A stretch of 64,000 nucleotides of DNA from positions 186,001 through 250,000 of the forward strand of contig JABSOY010000005.1 of assembly GCA_013215385.1 (NCBI GenBank), in the 5' to 3' direction. This stretch comes from Colwellia sp. Lineage in GTDB: Bacteria > Pseudomonadota > Gammaproteobacteria > Enterobacterales > Alteromonadaceae. Made by a program: the position numbers and the translations under genes. The first letter of the stretch is position 1; the number at the start of each line of letters is the position of its first letter. The notes beneath the pieces were generated by a model. It did not search any database. It was not told where the DNA came from and worked only from the letters and a program-made list of their open reading frames with translations. Shown here in pieces: positions 44,968-54,212 of the stretch.

Positions 44968-45669
44968 ATGTCAGACATTAAGGCGATAGATAAGAGACTT
45001 CATAGTAAGTTAAAAGTTAAAAGTAACCCTTCATTAATACAAAATAAAGGCCGGCACTTTGCTCCGCTTGTTGTTCATGAATTTGTTAATGCTTGCCAAG
45101 AATTTCCTATTGTATTTATAAAGGACTCATCTACCGGGCAATTCAAATCAATAGCTTTGTTAGGTTTAGTGCCTGATGAAAATTTATTTTTTAGTGATGA
45201 AGGTTGGTCAGGTTGTTATATCCCCCAAGCACTCTCTCTTTATCCATTTTTAATTCATCAAGAAGATGATAGTGATAAGGCTACACTGTGCTTTGATGCA
45301 AGTTCCTCGCTGATCAATGAAAAAGAGGGTGATGATTTATTTGATGAAAAAGGTCAGCAAAATGAATGGCTTATTAAAAAGGGCCAGGCTGTGGTTGATT
45401 ATGTAGAAAAAACCTACGCCAATAAAAACTTTATTAAATTACTTTTAGAACATGAGTTGTTATCTTCTCAAACGTTAAGTATTAAGCTTGACGGGCAAGA
45501 TGAGTATGCATTGAATGGCTTATATGCGATTGATGAGAAAAGTTTAAATTCACTCTCAGATGAAAACTTTTCTATACTAAGAAAAACAGGTGCTTTACCT
45601 GCTATTTATGCGGCATTAATTTCAATGCAAAACATTAATAACCTTGCTAAAAGAAAAGTGGCTAAATAA
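44968..45669 (+). CDS. SapC-like protein
   Basis: A 233-residue protein from ATG 44968 (TGGAGAA upstream); an in-frame extension back to 44815 would overlap the halogenase gene and is rejected. Landmarks of the SapC family are HFAPLVVHEFVNACQEFPIVFIKDSSTGQF, LLGLVPDENLFF, GWSGCYIPQALSLYPFLIH and the late LNGLYAIDEKSLNSL. It was named after a Campylobacter surface-layer gene, but the function is not known. In marine gammaproteobacteria it recurs next to TonB-dependent receptors and halogenase-like proteins, as here. No signal peptide is seen, so it acts in the cytoplasm. Confidence 0.85.
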   Translation: MSDIKAIDKRLHSKLKVKSNPSLIQNKGRHFAPLVVHEFVNACQEFPIVFIKDSSTGQFKSIALLGLVPDENLFFSDEGWSGCYIPQALSLYPFLIHQEDDSDKATLCFDASSSLINEKEGDDLFDEKGQQNEWLIKKGQAVVDYVEKTYANKNFIKLLLEHELLSSQTLSIKLDGQDEYALNGLYAIDEKSLNSLSDENFSILRKTGALPAIYAALISMQNINNLAKRKVAK

Positions 45670-45690
45670 AGTTTCACTAAGGGGTCTTTC

Positions 45691-47253
45691 ATGAGTCATT
45701 TAATAAATAACGTTATAGTTGTTGGTGGCGGTACTGCAGGTTGGTTAAGTGCTGCTATATTAGCTAAAAAACTTAGCTGTGGAGAATTAGGTGGAGTACA
45801 AATTACCGTAATAGAATCGCCTAATATACCGATACTTGGAGTAGGCGAGGGCACTTGGCCAAATTTAAGAGGAACGCTTAAAGCACTTGGAATTGATGAA
45901 GGTCAATTCATGAAAGAGTGTGATGCTACTTTTAAGCAAGGTGCTGAGTTCGTAGATTGGGCTGAAACCCCTATTGAAGGGAAGAAAAACTCTTACTACC
46001 ATCCATTAAATACTGTTTTTAACCCATCTTATGAGTTTAATTTAGCACCGTATTGGTTACTAGGATATGCAGGGAAGGATATTCCTTATGATCAAGCTGT
46101 TGCCTCTCAAAGTAGAGTGTGTGATTTAGGATTAGCGCCTAAAAAGATAACTACAGCTGCTTATGATAGTTTACAAGAATATTCGTATCATCTTAATGCG
46201 GTTAAATTTGCAAAGTTTTTGAAAGAACATTGTCTTAAGCACCTCAATGTAAAACACCATTACGCTAATTTATCAGCAGTAAATACTGATGAGGATGGTT
46301 TTATAACTTCGGTGATTTCAGATGAGAAAGAAGTGTTTGATGCCGACTTTTTTGTTGATTGTTCTGGCTCTCGTGCCTTACTTTTAGAGGGCACTTATAA
46401 AATCCCTTGGAAAAGTATTAGTGATACCATCCTTAATGATAGCGCTATGGCACTGCAAGTTCCTTATGAAGATAAGAATACCCCTATAGTTCCTCACACT
46501 GTTGTAACTGCCAAAGAAGCGGGTTGGGTTTGGGATATAGGTCTACAAGACCGACGTGGCGTAGGTTATGTTTATGGCAGTAAATATACCACTGATGAGC
46601 GTGCTGAAGCGTTATTGAGAGCGCATATCGGCCCAACTGCTGAAGGTTTGGAAGTTAGAAAGTTTCCACTTAACTTAGGTTACAGAGAGAAGTTTTGGCA
46701 TAAAAACTGTGTAGCAATTGGTATGTCTGCAGCTTTTGTCGAACCTTTAGAGGCTTCAGCCATTTACTTATTTGATGCCGCTGCCAATATGATAGCGGAT
46801 CAGTTTCCCCGGTCGCGAAAAACAATGCCTTCGCTTGAAAAGCGTTTTAATAAATCATTCACGATGAGATTAGTGAGTACCGTAGACTTTATAAAGCTGC
46901 ATTATTGTATTTCAAAAAGGCGTGACACGGCTTATTGGGTTGATAATTGTGATTACTCGACAATCCCTAAAACCTTGCAAACAAAACTTGAACACTGGAA
47001 ATACCATGCTCCTTCAAAATATGATTTTGAATATTCAATGGATCCATTCCTACTAGATAGCCACCTCTTTATTTTATATGGGATGCGTTTCGATACCGAT
47101 CTTTCTGAAAGTAAAGCTTCCTATAAAGATATAGCAACAGCTGAACATATGTTTAAACATGTAGATGTTATGGTTGATGCTTTAAAAGCAGAGTTACCTA
47201 AACAAAGAGAATTAGTTGAAAAAGTCTATGAATATGGTTTTTCAAAAATCTGA
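45691..47253 (+). CDS. Flavin-dependent tryptophan halogenase family protein 2
   Basis: A 520-residue paralogue of the preceding halogenase-like gene. FAD motif GGGTAGWL at 12-19, GVGEGTWP at 50-57, Lys82 in TFKQGAEFVDW at the PrnA Lys79 position, WxWxIP changed to WVWDIG, and EPLEAS with alanine in place of the PrnA serine. The two proteins share long blocks (YREKFWHKNC, AAFVEPLEASAI), so they arose by duplication. It starts 21 bp after the SapC-like gene and ends 18 bp before the third halogenase, so all are probably cotranscribed. Confidence 0.88.
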   Translation: MSHLINNVIVVGGGTAGWLSAAILAKKLSCGELGGVQITVIESPNIPILGVGEGTWPNLRGTLKALGIDEGQFMKECDATFKQGAEFVDWAETPIEGKKNSYYHPLNTVFNPSYEFNLAPYWLLGYAGKDIPYDQAVASQSRVCDLGLAPKKITTAAYDSLQEYSYHLNAVKFAKFLKEHCLKHLNVKHHYANLSAVNTDEDGFITSVISDEKEVFDADFFVDCSGSRALLLEGTYKIPWKSISDTILNDSAMALQVPYEDKNTPIVPHTVVTAKEAGWVWDIGLQDRRGVGYVYGSKYTTDERAEALLRAHIGPTAEGLEVRKFPLNLGYREKFWHKNCVAIGMSAAFVEPLEASAIYLFDAAANMIADQFPRSRKTMPSLEKRFNKSFTMRLVSTVDFIKLHYCISKRRDTAYWVDNCDYSTIPKTLQTKLEHWKYHAPSKYDFEYSMDPFLLDSHLFILYGMRFDTDLSESKASYKDIATAEHMFKHVDVMVDALKAELPKQRELVEKVYEYGFSKI

Positions 47254-47271
47254 ATGCGGTAGGCCTTAAGA

Positions 47272-48801
47272 ATGAAACGTAAAAAAATTGTAGTTTTAGG
47301 CGGAGGTACTGCTGGCTGGCTGACAGCACTCATGGTACAAAGGCATATTACAGACAAAAATGCTGCCATAGATGTAGTTGTCATCGAATCATCTAAAATA
47401 CCAACCATAGGTGTTGGAGAAGGTACTACCGGACTTTTTTCTATTTTACTTAAACAGCTTGGCTTAAATGAATTCGAGTTTTTACGTGAAACTAATGCAA
47501 CGATTAAATTAGGTATTAGGCATAGAGATTGGAAGAAAACAGGTAGTTACTACGATGGGCCGATAGATAATCCGCATTTTAGTGAGAATTTACCAAAATC
47601 TGTGCAAACAACAGACTTTTTATATCGTTTTGCAATTAGTGAAGGTAACAAGTTAAGCGACTTACACTTGTTCCAATACTTAATGAATGAAAATAAAGTT
47701 CACTTTGTTGAGAAGGAAGGTGAGCTTTTATTGTTAGGCAGTGCATTAAGTGCTTATCATTTTGATAATCACTTGGTGGCTAAATACCTGAAAAAAAAGT
47801 CGAAAGGTGTTTCCGTTATAGATACTAAGATTTCTTCTGTGAAGCGAAATAATCAAACGGGAAATATAGAAGCACTCATTGATGAAAGCGGCCATGCTAT
47901 CGAGGGTGACTTTTTCTTTGATTGTTCAGGATTTCATCGCAAATTAATTGGCCAAGAACTAGGCGTTAAATGGAAAAGTTACCAAGATACTTTGCCCGTG
48001 AATCGTGCTATGACCTTTTCACTATCTCATGAGAATAATGAAATATCACCATTTACCCAAGCCTGGGCGCAAAAAAACGGTTGGATGTGGCAAATACCTA
48101 CTTATGATCGCATAGGTGCTGGGTACGTTTATGACGATAGGTTTACGACCCCAGATAAAGCTCAGCAAGAAATAGAGCAAACGTTAGGGAAAAGTATACA
48201 ACCTTTAGCTGATATCAAAATAAATTCCGGTAGAATTGAGCAAACATGGAAGTCAAATTGTTTGGCGATTGGCTTATCGAGTAGTTTTATGGAACCCCTT
48301 GAAGCCACCTCTATTCATAGTACTATTGTTATGGTTCAACTATTTTTACGTGACAATTTTAATGAAAAATTGGATTTCTCAGCTGCCGAAATCGAACAAT
48401 ATAATTCATTAGTTGCTCGAAAGGTGGATGATTATAGAGATTTCATTAATATGCATTACGTTTCTGAACGCAGAGATTCAGAATTTTGGCGAGCAGTATC
48501 ACAAGACTATATATTAGATACAACCAAAGAACGCTTGAAGCTTTGGTCGAAAGAAATGCCTTCAATTAGCCATTTTCCTCCGCTATTATCAGGACTCGCT
48601 CATATAGAAACTCAGTTATATTACCCGGTATTAGACGGTTTAGGTTTACTCGATGCTAACTTAGCTAGGCAAGAGCTTATTAATGACCCTAAACTTAGAA
48701 GTATGGCTAGGCAGTATTCAAGTTTTTTATCTCATGATAATAGAGAAGCGTGTAATGCGGCATATGGTCATAAAGCATTTTTAGATAAACTGCATGCTTG
48801 A
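47272..48801 (+). CDS. Flavin-dependent tryptophan halogenase family protein 3
   Basis: A 509-residue, more diverged member. FAD motif GGGTAGWLTAL at 10-20, GVGEGT at 47-52, Lys79 in TIKLGIRHRDW, a canonical WxWxIP as WMWQIP, and EPLEAT in the Glu346 region, again without the serine. Because it keeps WxWxIP it is the best of the three candidates for a true halogenase. It is cotranscribed with the upstream genes (18-bp gap). Substrate unknown; no tryptophan-product pathway is in the window. Confidence 0.88.
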   Translation: MKRKKIVVLGGGTAGWLTALMVQRHITDKNAAIDVVVIESSKIPTIGVGEGTTGLFSILLKQLGLNEFEFLRETNATIKLGIRHRDWKKTGSYYDGPIDNPHFSENLPKSVQTTDFLYRFAISEGNKLSDLHLFQYLMNENKVHFVEKEGELLLLGSALSAYHFDNHLVAKYLKKKSKGVSVIDTKISSVKRNNQTGNIEALIDESGHAIEGDFFFDCSGFHRKLIGQELGVKWKSYQDTLPVNRAMTFSLSHENNEISPFTQAWAQKNGWMWQIPTYDRIGAGYVYDDRFTTPDKAQQEIEQTLGKSIQPLADIKINSGRIEQTWKSNCLAIGLSSSFMEPLEATSIHSTIVMVQLFLRDNFNEKLDFSAAEIEQYNSLVARKVDDYRDFINMHYVSERRDSEFWRAVSQDYILDTTKERLKLWSKEMPSISHFPPLLSGLAHIETQLYYPVLDGLGLLDANLARQELINDPKLRSMARQYSSFLSHDNREACNAAYGHKAFLDKLHA

Positions 48802-49214
48802 GCATAATTATTAATAACTATACTTGTTTTACCAGCCGTTAAGCCAGTCTTTACCCTTTTATGAATTAGCACTAATCGATTATTAGATAGAGTGACTTTT
48901 ATAATGGGCTGACAGCTAAGTGGCTCAGGAACAGATTGGAAGTTTATAGCGGCACTCTTAGCCTACAATAAAAGCTGACTGCCATTTTTTACATTGTCTC
49001 ATTTTGGCAATCAGTAATAACACGGCTAGAACATAATTTAACAAAGGCTTTAGAAAGAATAATCTTATGATGAATTACCTTACTCTATTATTAGCTAAAG
49101 TTTTTGTTATCAATAACATATTTGACAGCGCTGTCAAAATAGGTAGAGTTAACTGTACTAAATAAAATGGATGTTCGACGTTTTAATTATCACCAGCATA
49201 TGAGTATCATAATA
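48802..49214. other. Intergenic region before the hexosaminidase gene
   Basis: 413 bp without a recognised gene. It contains the operator at 49121-49138. The open frame that would extend the hexosaminidase back to 49167 is not signal-like. Confidence 0.5.
49121..49149 (+). promoter_or_regulatory. Hexosaminidase promoter with NagR-type operator
   Basis: TTTGACAGCGCTGTCAAA (49121-49138) is a perfect 18-bp palindrome. It contains the -35 consensus TTGACA (49122-49127); a possible -10, TAGAGT, follows after 16 bp. Confidence 0.78.
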
Positions 49215-51869
49215 ATGAATAAAAAACTTTTAGTATTATTACTGAGTACAACTGCCATTTTTGTGGGTTGTGAACAAAGTGGCCAATCAACAACTTCTTC
49301 AACTTCGATGCAACAATCAATACCAGTGAGTAAGGGCACGACGGCTAACCAGCAGGATATTGATAATATTGCCAGTAGCCTTGAGGTTAAATATCAGGTA
49401 CTCACTAATATTCCAACAGATCAATGTGATAAAGAAAAAGCTGATGGTTTGTGTTACGAAGCTCAAATAACGTTCACCGCAAGCGAAGCGATCCCTGCTA
49501 ATGGTTGGAATATTCATTTTAGCCATATTGCCCCAATTCAATCTTTTGACAGTGATGAATTTACCGTTAAACATATCAACGGTGATTTACATGAAATTTC
49601 ATTAAAACCCGCATATAAAGGTTTCGAAAAAGGCGAAAGTAAAACGCTAATGTTCCGGGCAATGTTTTGGATGTTAGCTGAATCTGACGCGATGCCTAAT
49701 TATATTGTTAGTGCTAACGGCACCGAAGCTCGTGTAGTTGCCAGTACGGTTCCTATGATTGATGCTGAAACAGGGTTAGAGATATTACCTTTTGTCGTGG
49801 CTCTTAGCGATTATGAAAAACAGTTTAAACGGTCGGCCAGTGACAATACAAAATGGCTAGACAGCAGCGCTTTGTACCAGCGAAATTTAATGTTAGGTCA
49901 AGAAAAACTTGATGTTAGTCAGGCTATTATCCCAACGCCGAAGTCGGTAAATTATGAAAAAAATAATGCATTGTTAGACTTAGCTATTGGCGTAAGTGTT
50001 GATTTTGGTAATGTAGAAAAAGCGGATGTCTCTGCTGCCTTAGCGAGGTTAAATCGCTTTGGAATACTTGAAAATTCAGCAGGTATTTCTTTAAAATTAG
50101 CTATTCTAGCAGATGCAGATAAAACATTAGGTAGTTATCAGTTAGACATTTCAGCGCAAGGTATAAAAGTAATAGGTGTCGACGCTGCCGGTGTTTTTAA
50201 TGGCTTGCAGTCACTTGCTAGCCTGATTACCTTAGGTTCAACTAAAGTCCCTTTATTAGTTGCAGTCGACGAGCCTCATTATCAATTTCGAGGCCTGTTA
50301 ATTGATGTTGCCCGCAATTTTCATGATAAAGCGTTTATCTTATCCATGCTTGAACAAATGGCAGCTTATAAGTTAAATAAATTACATTTACATTTAGGTG
50401 ATGACGAAGGCTGGCGTTTAGAAATTCCGTCATTGCCAGAATTAACTGAAATAAGTGGTGCACGCTGTTTTGATCTTAAAGACGAACAATGTCTTGTTGC
50501 TCAGTTAGGGGCAGGGGTTGATAAAACTAGCGAAGTTAATGGCTATTATAGTGTTGCAGATTATCAAGAAATATTAAAAGCAGCCAGTGCTCGCCATATT
50601 CAAGTGATCCCTTCACTTGATATGCCAGGGCATTCTAGGGCCGCTATTAAAGCGATGGCTGCAAGAAGCAAAAAATATGAAATTGCAGAGCAGAGTGATA
50701 AAGCACAACAGTTTAATTTATATGATAAAAACGACCCAACGGTTTATTCTTCAGTACAGTTTTATAACGACAATACCATCAATGTCTGTTTAGAGTCTTC
50801 ATACGATTTTGTTACCGAAGTGATGACTCAAGTAAAACAAATACATGCTGATGCCGGGCAACCTCTAACTCGTTATCATATTGGCGCTGATGAAACCGCC
50901 GGTGCTTGGATAGAATCACAAGCCTGTAAAGACTTTATCGCGAATAATGATAAAGGCGTAAAAGATATGAGTGAGCTTGGCGCTTACTTTATTGAACGAG
51001 TCGCCTCTATTTTGTCTGACTTAGATATAGAAACGGCAGGCTGGAGTGATGGTATGGAGCATACTCGCAAAGAGAATATGCCGGCAATTGTTCAAGCAAA
51101 TGCATGGGATGCTTTATTTTGGAGTGGTCATAATAAGGTACACCAATTGGTCAATCGTGACTGGCAAATAGTGTTATCGTCGCCAGATGTTTTATATTTC
51201 GACTTTCCTTATGAAGCTGATCCAAAAGAACATGGTTACTACTGGGCGTCAAGACACACCAATACTGAAAAAGTTTTCCAATTTATGCCGGATAATTTAC
51301 CCGTTCATGCGGAATTTTGGCTTGATCGCCAAGATAATGCCTATGAAGCAGATGATACTAAAACACCACTTAAAGCAGGAAGCCGCTTCTTAGGCTTGCA
51401 AGCACAATTGTGGAGTGAAAATACCCGTACAGACAATGTCGCACAATACAAAATATTTCCACGTCTGTTTGCTGTTGCTGAAAGAGCTTGGCACTTAGCT
51501 GACTGGGCAGTACCTTATAATTATCAAGGGGCTAAATACACTGAAAATAGCGGGGTATTTACTGACGATAATAAAATAAAACGCGACCAACAATGGACAA
51601 TGTTTGCAAATGCCATTGGTCAAAAAGCCTTGCCTAAGTTAGAGAACGACAACATGTTTTATCGTTTACCTACCGTTGGCGCTATTGTAAAAGACGGTAA
51701 ACTTCATGCCAATATAGCGTTCCCTGGTCTTGCTATAGAGTATCAAGAGCAAAATGGAAAATGGCTTCATTATCAAAGCCCTGTTACCGTTAAGGGAGCA
51801 GTGAATGTACGTAGTATTAGCTTCGATGGTCAACGTAAAGGACGCACAGTCGTGGTAAAAACTCACTGA
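49215..51869 (+). CDS. hex: Beta-N-acetylhexosaminidase, GH20, lipoprotein
   Basis: An 884-residue glycosidase that removes terminal GlcNAc from chitooligosaccharides. From ATG 49215 the N-terminus is MNKKLLVLLLSTTAIFVGCEQ, a signal with a lipobox ending FVGC, so it is a membrane-anchored envelope enzyme. Domains in order: a CHB_HEX carbohydrate-binding domain (VKYQVLTNIPTDQC to YIVSANG), a GH20b domain, the catalytic (beta/alpha)8 barrel (YQFRGLLIDVARNFHDK; HLHLGDDEGWRLEI; IPSLDMPGHSRAAI) with the catalytic Asp-Glu pair at about 559-560 (IGADETAGAW), and a C-terminal domain. Starts at 49167 or 49200 are possible but less signal-like. A NagR-type operator lies upstream. Confidence 0.93.
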   Translation: MNKKLLVLLLSTTAIFVGCEQSGQSTTSSTSMQQSIPVSKGTTANQQDIDNIASSLEVKYQVLTNIPTDQCDKEKADGLCYEAQITFTASEAIPANGWNIHFSHIAPIQSFDSDEFTVKHINGDLHEISLKPAYKGFEKGESKTLMFRAMFWMLAESDAMPNYIVSANGTEARVVASTVPMIDAETGLEILPFVVALSDYEKQFKRSASDNTKWLDSSALYQRNLMLGQEKLDVSQAIIPTPKSVNYEKNNALLDLAIGVSVDFGNVEKADVSAALARLNRFGILENSAGISLKLAILADADKTLGSYQLDISAQGIKVIGVDAAGVFNGLQSLASLITLGSTKVPLLVAVDEPHYQFRGLLIDVARNFHDKAFILSMLEQMAAYKLNKLHLHLGDDEGWRLEIPSLPELTEISGARCFDLKDEQCLVAQLGAGVDKTSEVNGYYSVADYQEILKAASARHIQVIPSLDMPGHSRAAIKAMAARSKKYEIAEQSDKAQQFNLYDKNDPTVYSSVQFYNDNTINVCLESSYDFVTEVMTQVKQIHADAGQPLTRYHIGADETAGAWIESQACKDFIANNDKGVKDMSELGAYFIERVASILSDLDIETAGWSDGMEHTRKENMPAIVQANAWDALFWSGHNKVHQLVNRDWQIVLSSPDVLYFDFPYEADPKEHGYYWASRHTNTEKVFQFMPDNLPVHAEFWLDRQDNAYEADDTKTPLKAGSRFLGLQAQLWSENTRTDNVAQYKIFPRLFAVAERAWHLADWAVPYNYQGAKYTENSGVFTDDNKIKRDQQWTMFANAIGQKALPKLENDNMFYRLPTVGAIVKDGKLHANIAFPGLAIEYQEQNGKWLHYQSPVTVKGAVNVRSISFDGQRKGRTVVVKTH

Positions 51870-51886
51870 TCTATTGTTTATTAACT

Positions 51887-51925
51887 AGACTGACTGGTTA
51901 AAATGCTTAGCTAAATCAGTCTTTT
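51887..51925 (+). terminator. Terminator after the hexosaminidase gene
   Basis: AGACTGA and TCAGTCT form the outer stem around a partly self-pairing interior, followed by four T. Confidence 0.6.
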
Positions 51926-51979
51926 GTATTTTTATTCAGATGAATTAAATAAAAATATAATATTTTCGTTAAAAAAGTA

Positions 51980-52009
51980 AATGACAACGCTGTCATTAAT
52001 GGTTAAGAT
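51980..52009 (+). promoter_or_regulatory. nagK promoter with NagR-type operator
   Basis: AATGACAACGCTGTCATT (51980-51997) is an 18-bp dyad with one central mismatch. ATGACA (51981-51986) can serve as the -35 box, with 17 bp to TAAGAT (52004-52009). Confidence 0.78.
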
Positions 52010-52090
52010 GAAATCAGATTACATTTTAGTAACTGAATGTTTATGCGTAGCGAGTTACTAGAAAAATAAACAAAAAGACATGAGGTCAAC

Positions 52091-52984
52091 ATGCTGAACA
52101 GCAGTGGCAATAACGAAATACTTTTAGGGATTGATGGTGGTGGCAGTAAGTGTAAAGCTATCGTTATGTCGAGTGATAATAAGATACTTGGCACAGGTAT
52201 CGCTGGTCCTGGTAATCCATTGCATGGTTATGATCAAGCGATTAACTCTATTACAGAATCAGCAAAGTTAGCACTTGCAGATGCAGGTATTGATGAAAGT
52301 GAATTAGGAAATATTGTCGCAGGAGTAGGTCTTGCTGGCGTAAATTTACCGGTTTTGTTTGAACAAATGTCAAATTGGCAGCATCCGTTCAAAAAAATGT
52401 ACCTTGCTACTGATTTATTAATTGCTTGTCTTGGTGCGCATGATGGCAATGATGGTGCGGTAATGATTACCGGTACCGGTTCATGTGGTTTTTCTTATGT
52501 TGATGGTCATCCGTTTATTGTTGGTGCACATGGTTTTCCTCATGGCGATAAAGGCAGCGGTGCATGGTTTGGTTTACAAGCAGCAAAGCAATCATTGTTA
52601 TCTCTCGATGGGCTGATACCTCCCTCATTGATCAATGACAAAGTATTAGCATTATTAGAAGTTAAAGATGATGTTGAATTGGTTGAAGCGATAGCGGGTA
52701 AACCGGCTGCATTTTATGCACGTTTGGCTAACTTAGTTTTTGACTCAGCAGAAGAAGGTGACGAACTCGCTTTAGCTATTGTTGCTGAAGGTGCTGATTA
52801 TATTAATCATGTTGCTCGACAACTGTTAAAACAAAATCCACCGCATTTAGCCTTAATTGGTGGTTTAACACCAAGAATAAAACCTTGGCTAGATGTAACG
52901 ATTAAAGCACAGTTAATTGAGCCTATTAATCCACCGGAAGTAGGCTCAGTAATTTATGCAAAACAGCAACTTCAGTTGCAGTAA
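52091..52984 (+). CDS. nagK: N-acetylglucosamine kinase (BadF/BadG family)
   Basis: A 297-residue ASKHA-fold kinase that phosphorylates GlcNAc to GlcNAc-6-phosphate. The ATP-binding phosphate-1 motif is LLGIDGGGSKCKAIV, followed by GAGNP-like GPGNPLHGY. The phosphate-2 region is MITGTGSCGFSYV, with GFPHGDKGSGAWFGLQA after it, and adenosine motif ALIGGLTPR near the C-terminus. It belongs to the BadF/BadG/BcrA family kinases described as NagK in Shewanella, not the ROK-type NagK of E. coli. GAGG lies about 6 bp before the ATG. nagA and nagP follow closely, forming one operon behind a NagR-type operator. Confidence 0.9.
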   Translation: MLNSSGNNEILLGIDGGGSKCKAIVMSSDNKILGTGIAGPGNPLHGYDQAINSITESAKLALADAGIDESELGNIVAGVGLAGVNLPVLFEQMSNWQHPFKKMYLATDLLIACLGAHDGNDGAVMITGTGSCGFSYVDGHPFIVGAHGFPHGDKGSGAWFGLQAAKQSLLSLDGLIPPSLINDKVLALLEVKDDVELVEAIAGKPAAFYARLANLVFDSAEEGDELALAIVAEGADYINHVARQLLKQNPPHLALIGGLTPRIKPWLDVTIKAQLIEPINPPEVGSVIYAKQQLQLQ

Positions 52985-53026
52985 CATTGATCTATAGAAT
53001 TTAGTTTTTAAGGAACCATAATAACT

Positions 53027-54160
53027 ATGACAACACTTCGTCTTCATGCAAAAAGAATATTTGATGGTCAAAACTATCTTGATGATCAAGTAATCGTTAT
53101 CACCAATGGAATCATTACTGCGTTTGACAGTGATACTTCTTGTGTTGATGACGTGCTAGATGGATTGGTTGTTCCTGGCTTTATTGATTTACAAGTTAAT
53201 GGCGGCGGTGGAGTGTTATTTAATAACTCACCCTCGGTAGATAATCTTAAAACTATTATTGCTGCACACTCTCAATTTGGTACAACAGGCATGTTACCGA
53301 CACTTATCACTGATAAAGTGGAGGTTATGATGCAAGCTGCTGATGCTATGGCATCGGCGATAGCTGAGAATGTACCTGGAATATTAGGTATACATTTCGA
53401 GGGGCCGCATTTATCTATTGCTAAAAAAGGGACGCATGCGCAAGAGTATATTCGTCCAATTTCAGATGAAGAGTGGGCTATACTCGAACGTAAAGATATA
53501 GGTCAAATCTTAGTAACCCTAGCGCCTGAAACAGTTTCAATAAACGATATTAAACGCATGGTTTCTTTAGGTATTAAAGTTTGCTTAGGCCACACCAATG
53601 CGGATTACAAAACTGCACAAGCGGCAATGGATGCTGGTGCAGATGGTTTTACTCATTTATTTAATGCTATGTCACCTATCCAGGGGCGAGAACCTGGCGT
53701 AACAGGTTGTGCATTATTAAATGATCATGCCAGTTGTGGAATTATTATTGACGGACATCATGTCGATTATGCTAGCGTAAAACTGGCATTAAAAACTAAA
53801 CCTACGGGGAAAGTTTTTCTGGTTTCAGATGCCATGTCGACTATTGGTACAGATCAAACAGAATTCTCATTTTTTGACCGAACCATCTATCTAAAAGATG
53901 GCAGATTAACGTCAACAACAGGCGAACTCGCGGGTGCTGCGCTTGATATGGCACAAGCGGTTGAGAATACACATTTAGGGGTAGGTTTACCCTTAGATGA
54001 ATCAATAAGAATGGCAACGAAATACCCTGCTAATTATATCAATCAGAGTGATGTTAGAGGTGAGTTAACTATTGAACATCAAGCTGACTTGGTTGTCTTA
54101 AATGATGACTTTAAGGTGCAATCAACTTGGATTGCTGGGCAGCAAGTTTATAAAAATTAA
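53027..54160 (+). CDS. nagA: N-acetylglucosamine-6-phosphate deacetylase
   Basis: A 377-residue amidohydrolase that converts GlcNAc-6-phosphate to glucosamine-6-phosphate and acetate. QVNG at 56-59 replaces the HxH pair of most amidohydrolases, as usual for NagA. Metal ligands are Glu125 (HFEGPHLS), His189 (GHTNAD) and His210 (THLFNAMSP); the catalytic Asp268 lies in SDAMS. AAGGAA precedes the ATG. It lies 42 bp after nagK and 52 bp before nagP. The product would next need a deaminase, which is not in this window. Confidence 0.95.
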   Translation: MTTLRLHAKRIFDGQNYLDDQVIVITNGIITAFDSDTSCVDDVLDGLVVPGFIDLQVNGGGGVLFNNSPSVDNLKTIIAAHSQFGTTGMLPTLITDKVEVMMQAADAMASAIAENVPGILGIHFEGPHLSIAKKGTHAQEYIRPISDEEWAILERKDIGQILVTLAPETVSINDIKRMVSLGIKVCLGHTNADYKTAQAAMDAGADGFTHLFNAMSPIQGREPGVTGCALLNDHASCGIIIDGHHVDYASVKLALKTKPTGKVFLVSDAMSTIGTDQTEFSFFDRTIYLKDGRLTSTTGELAGAALDMAQAVENTHLGVGLPLDESIRMATKYPANYINQSDVRGELTIEHQADLVVLNDDFKVQSTWIAGQQVYKN

Positions 54161-54212
54161 TTTGAGTGAACAATCGTAAAATAATAATAACAAGATAAAT
54201 ATTGAGGGATTT

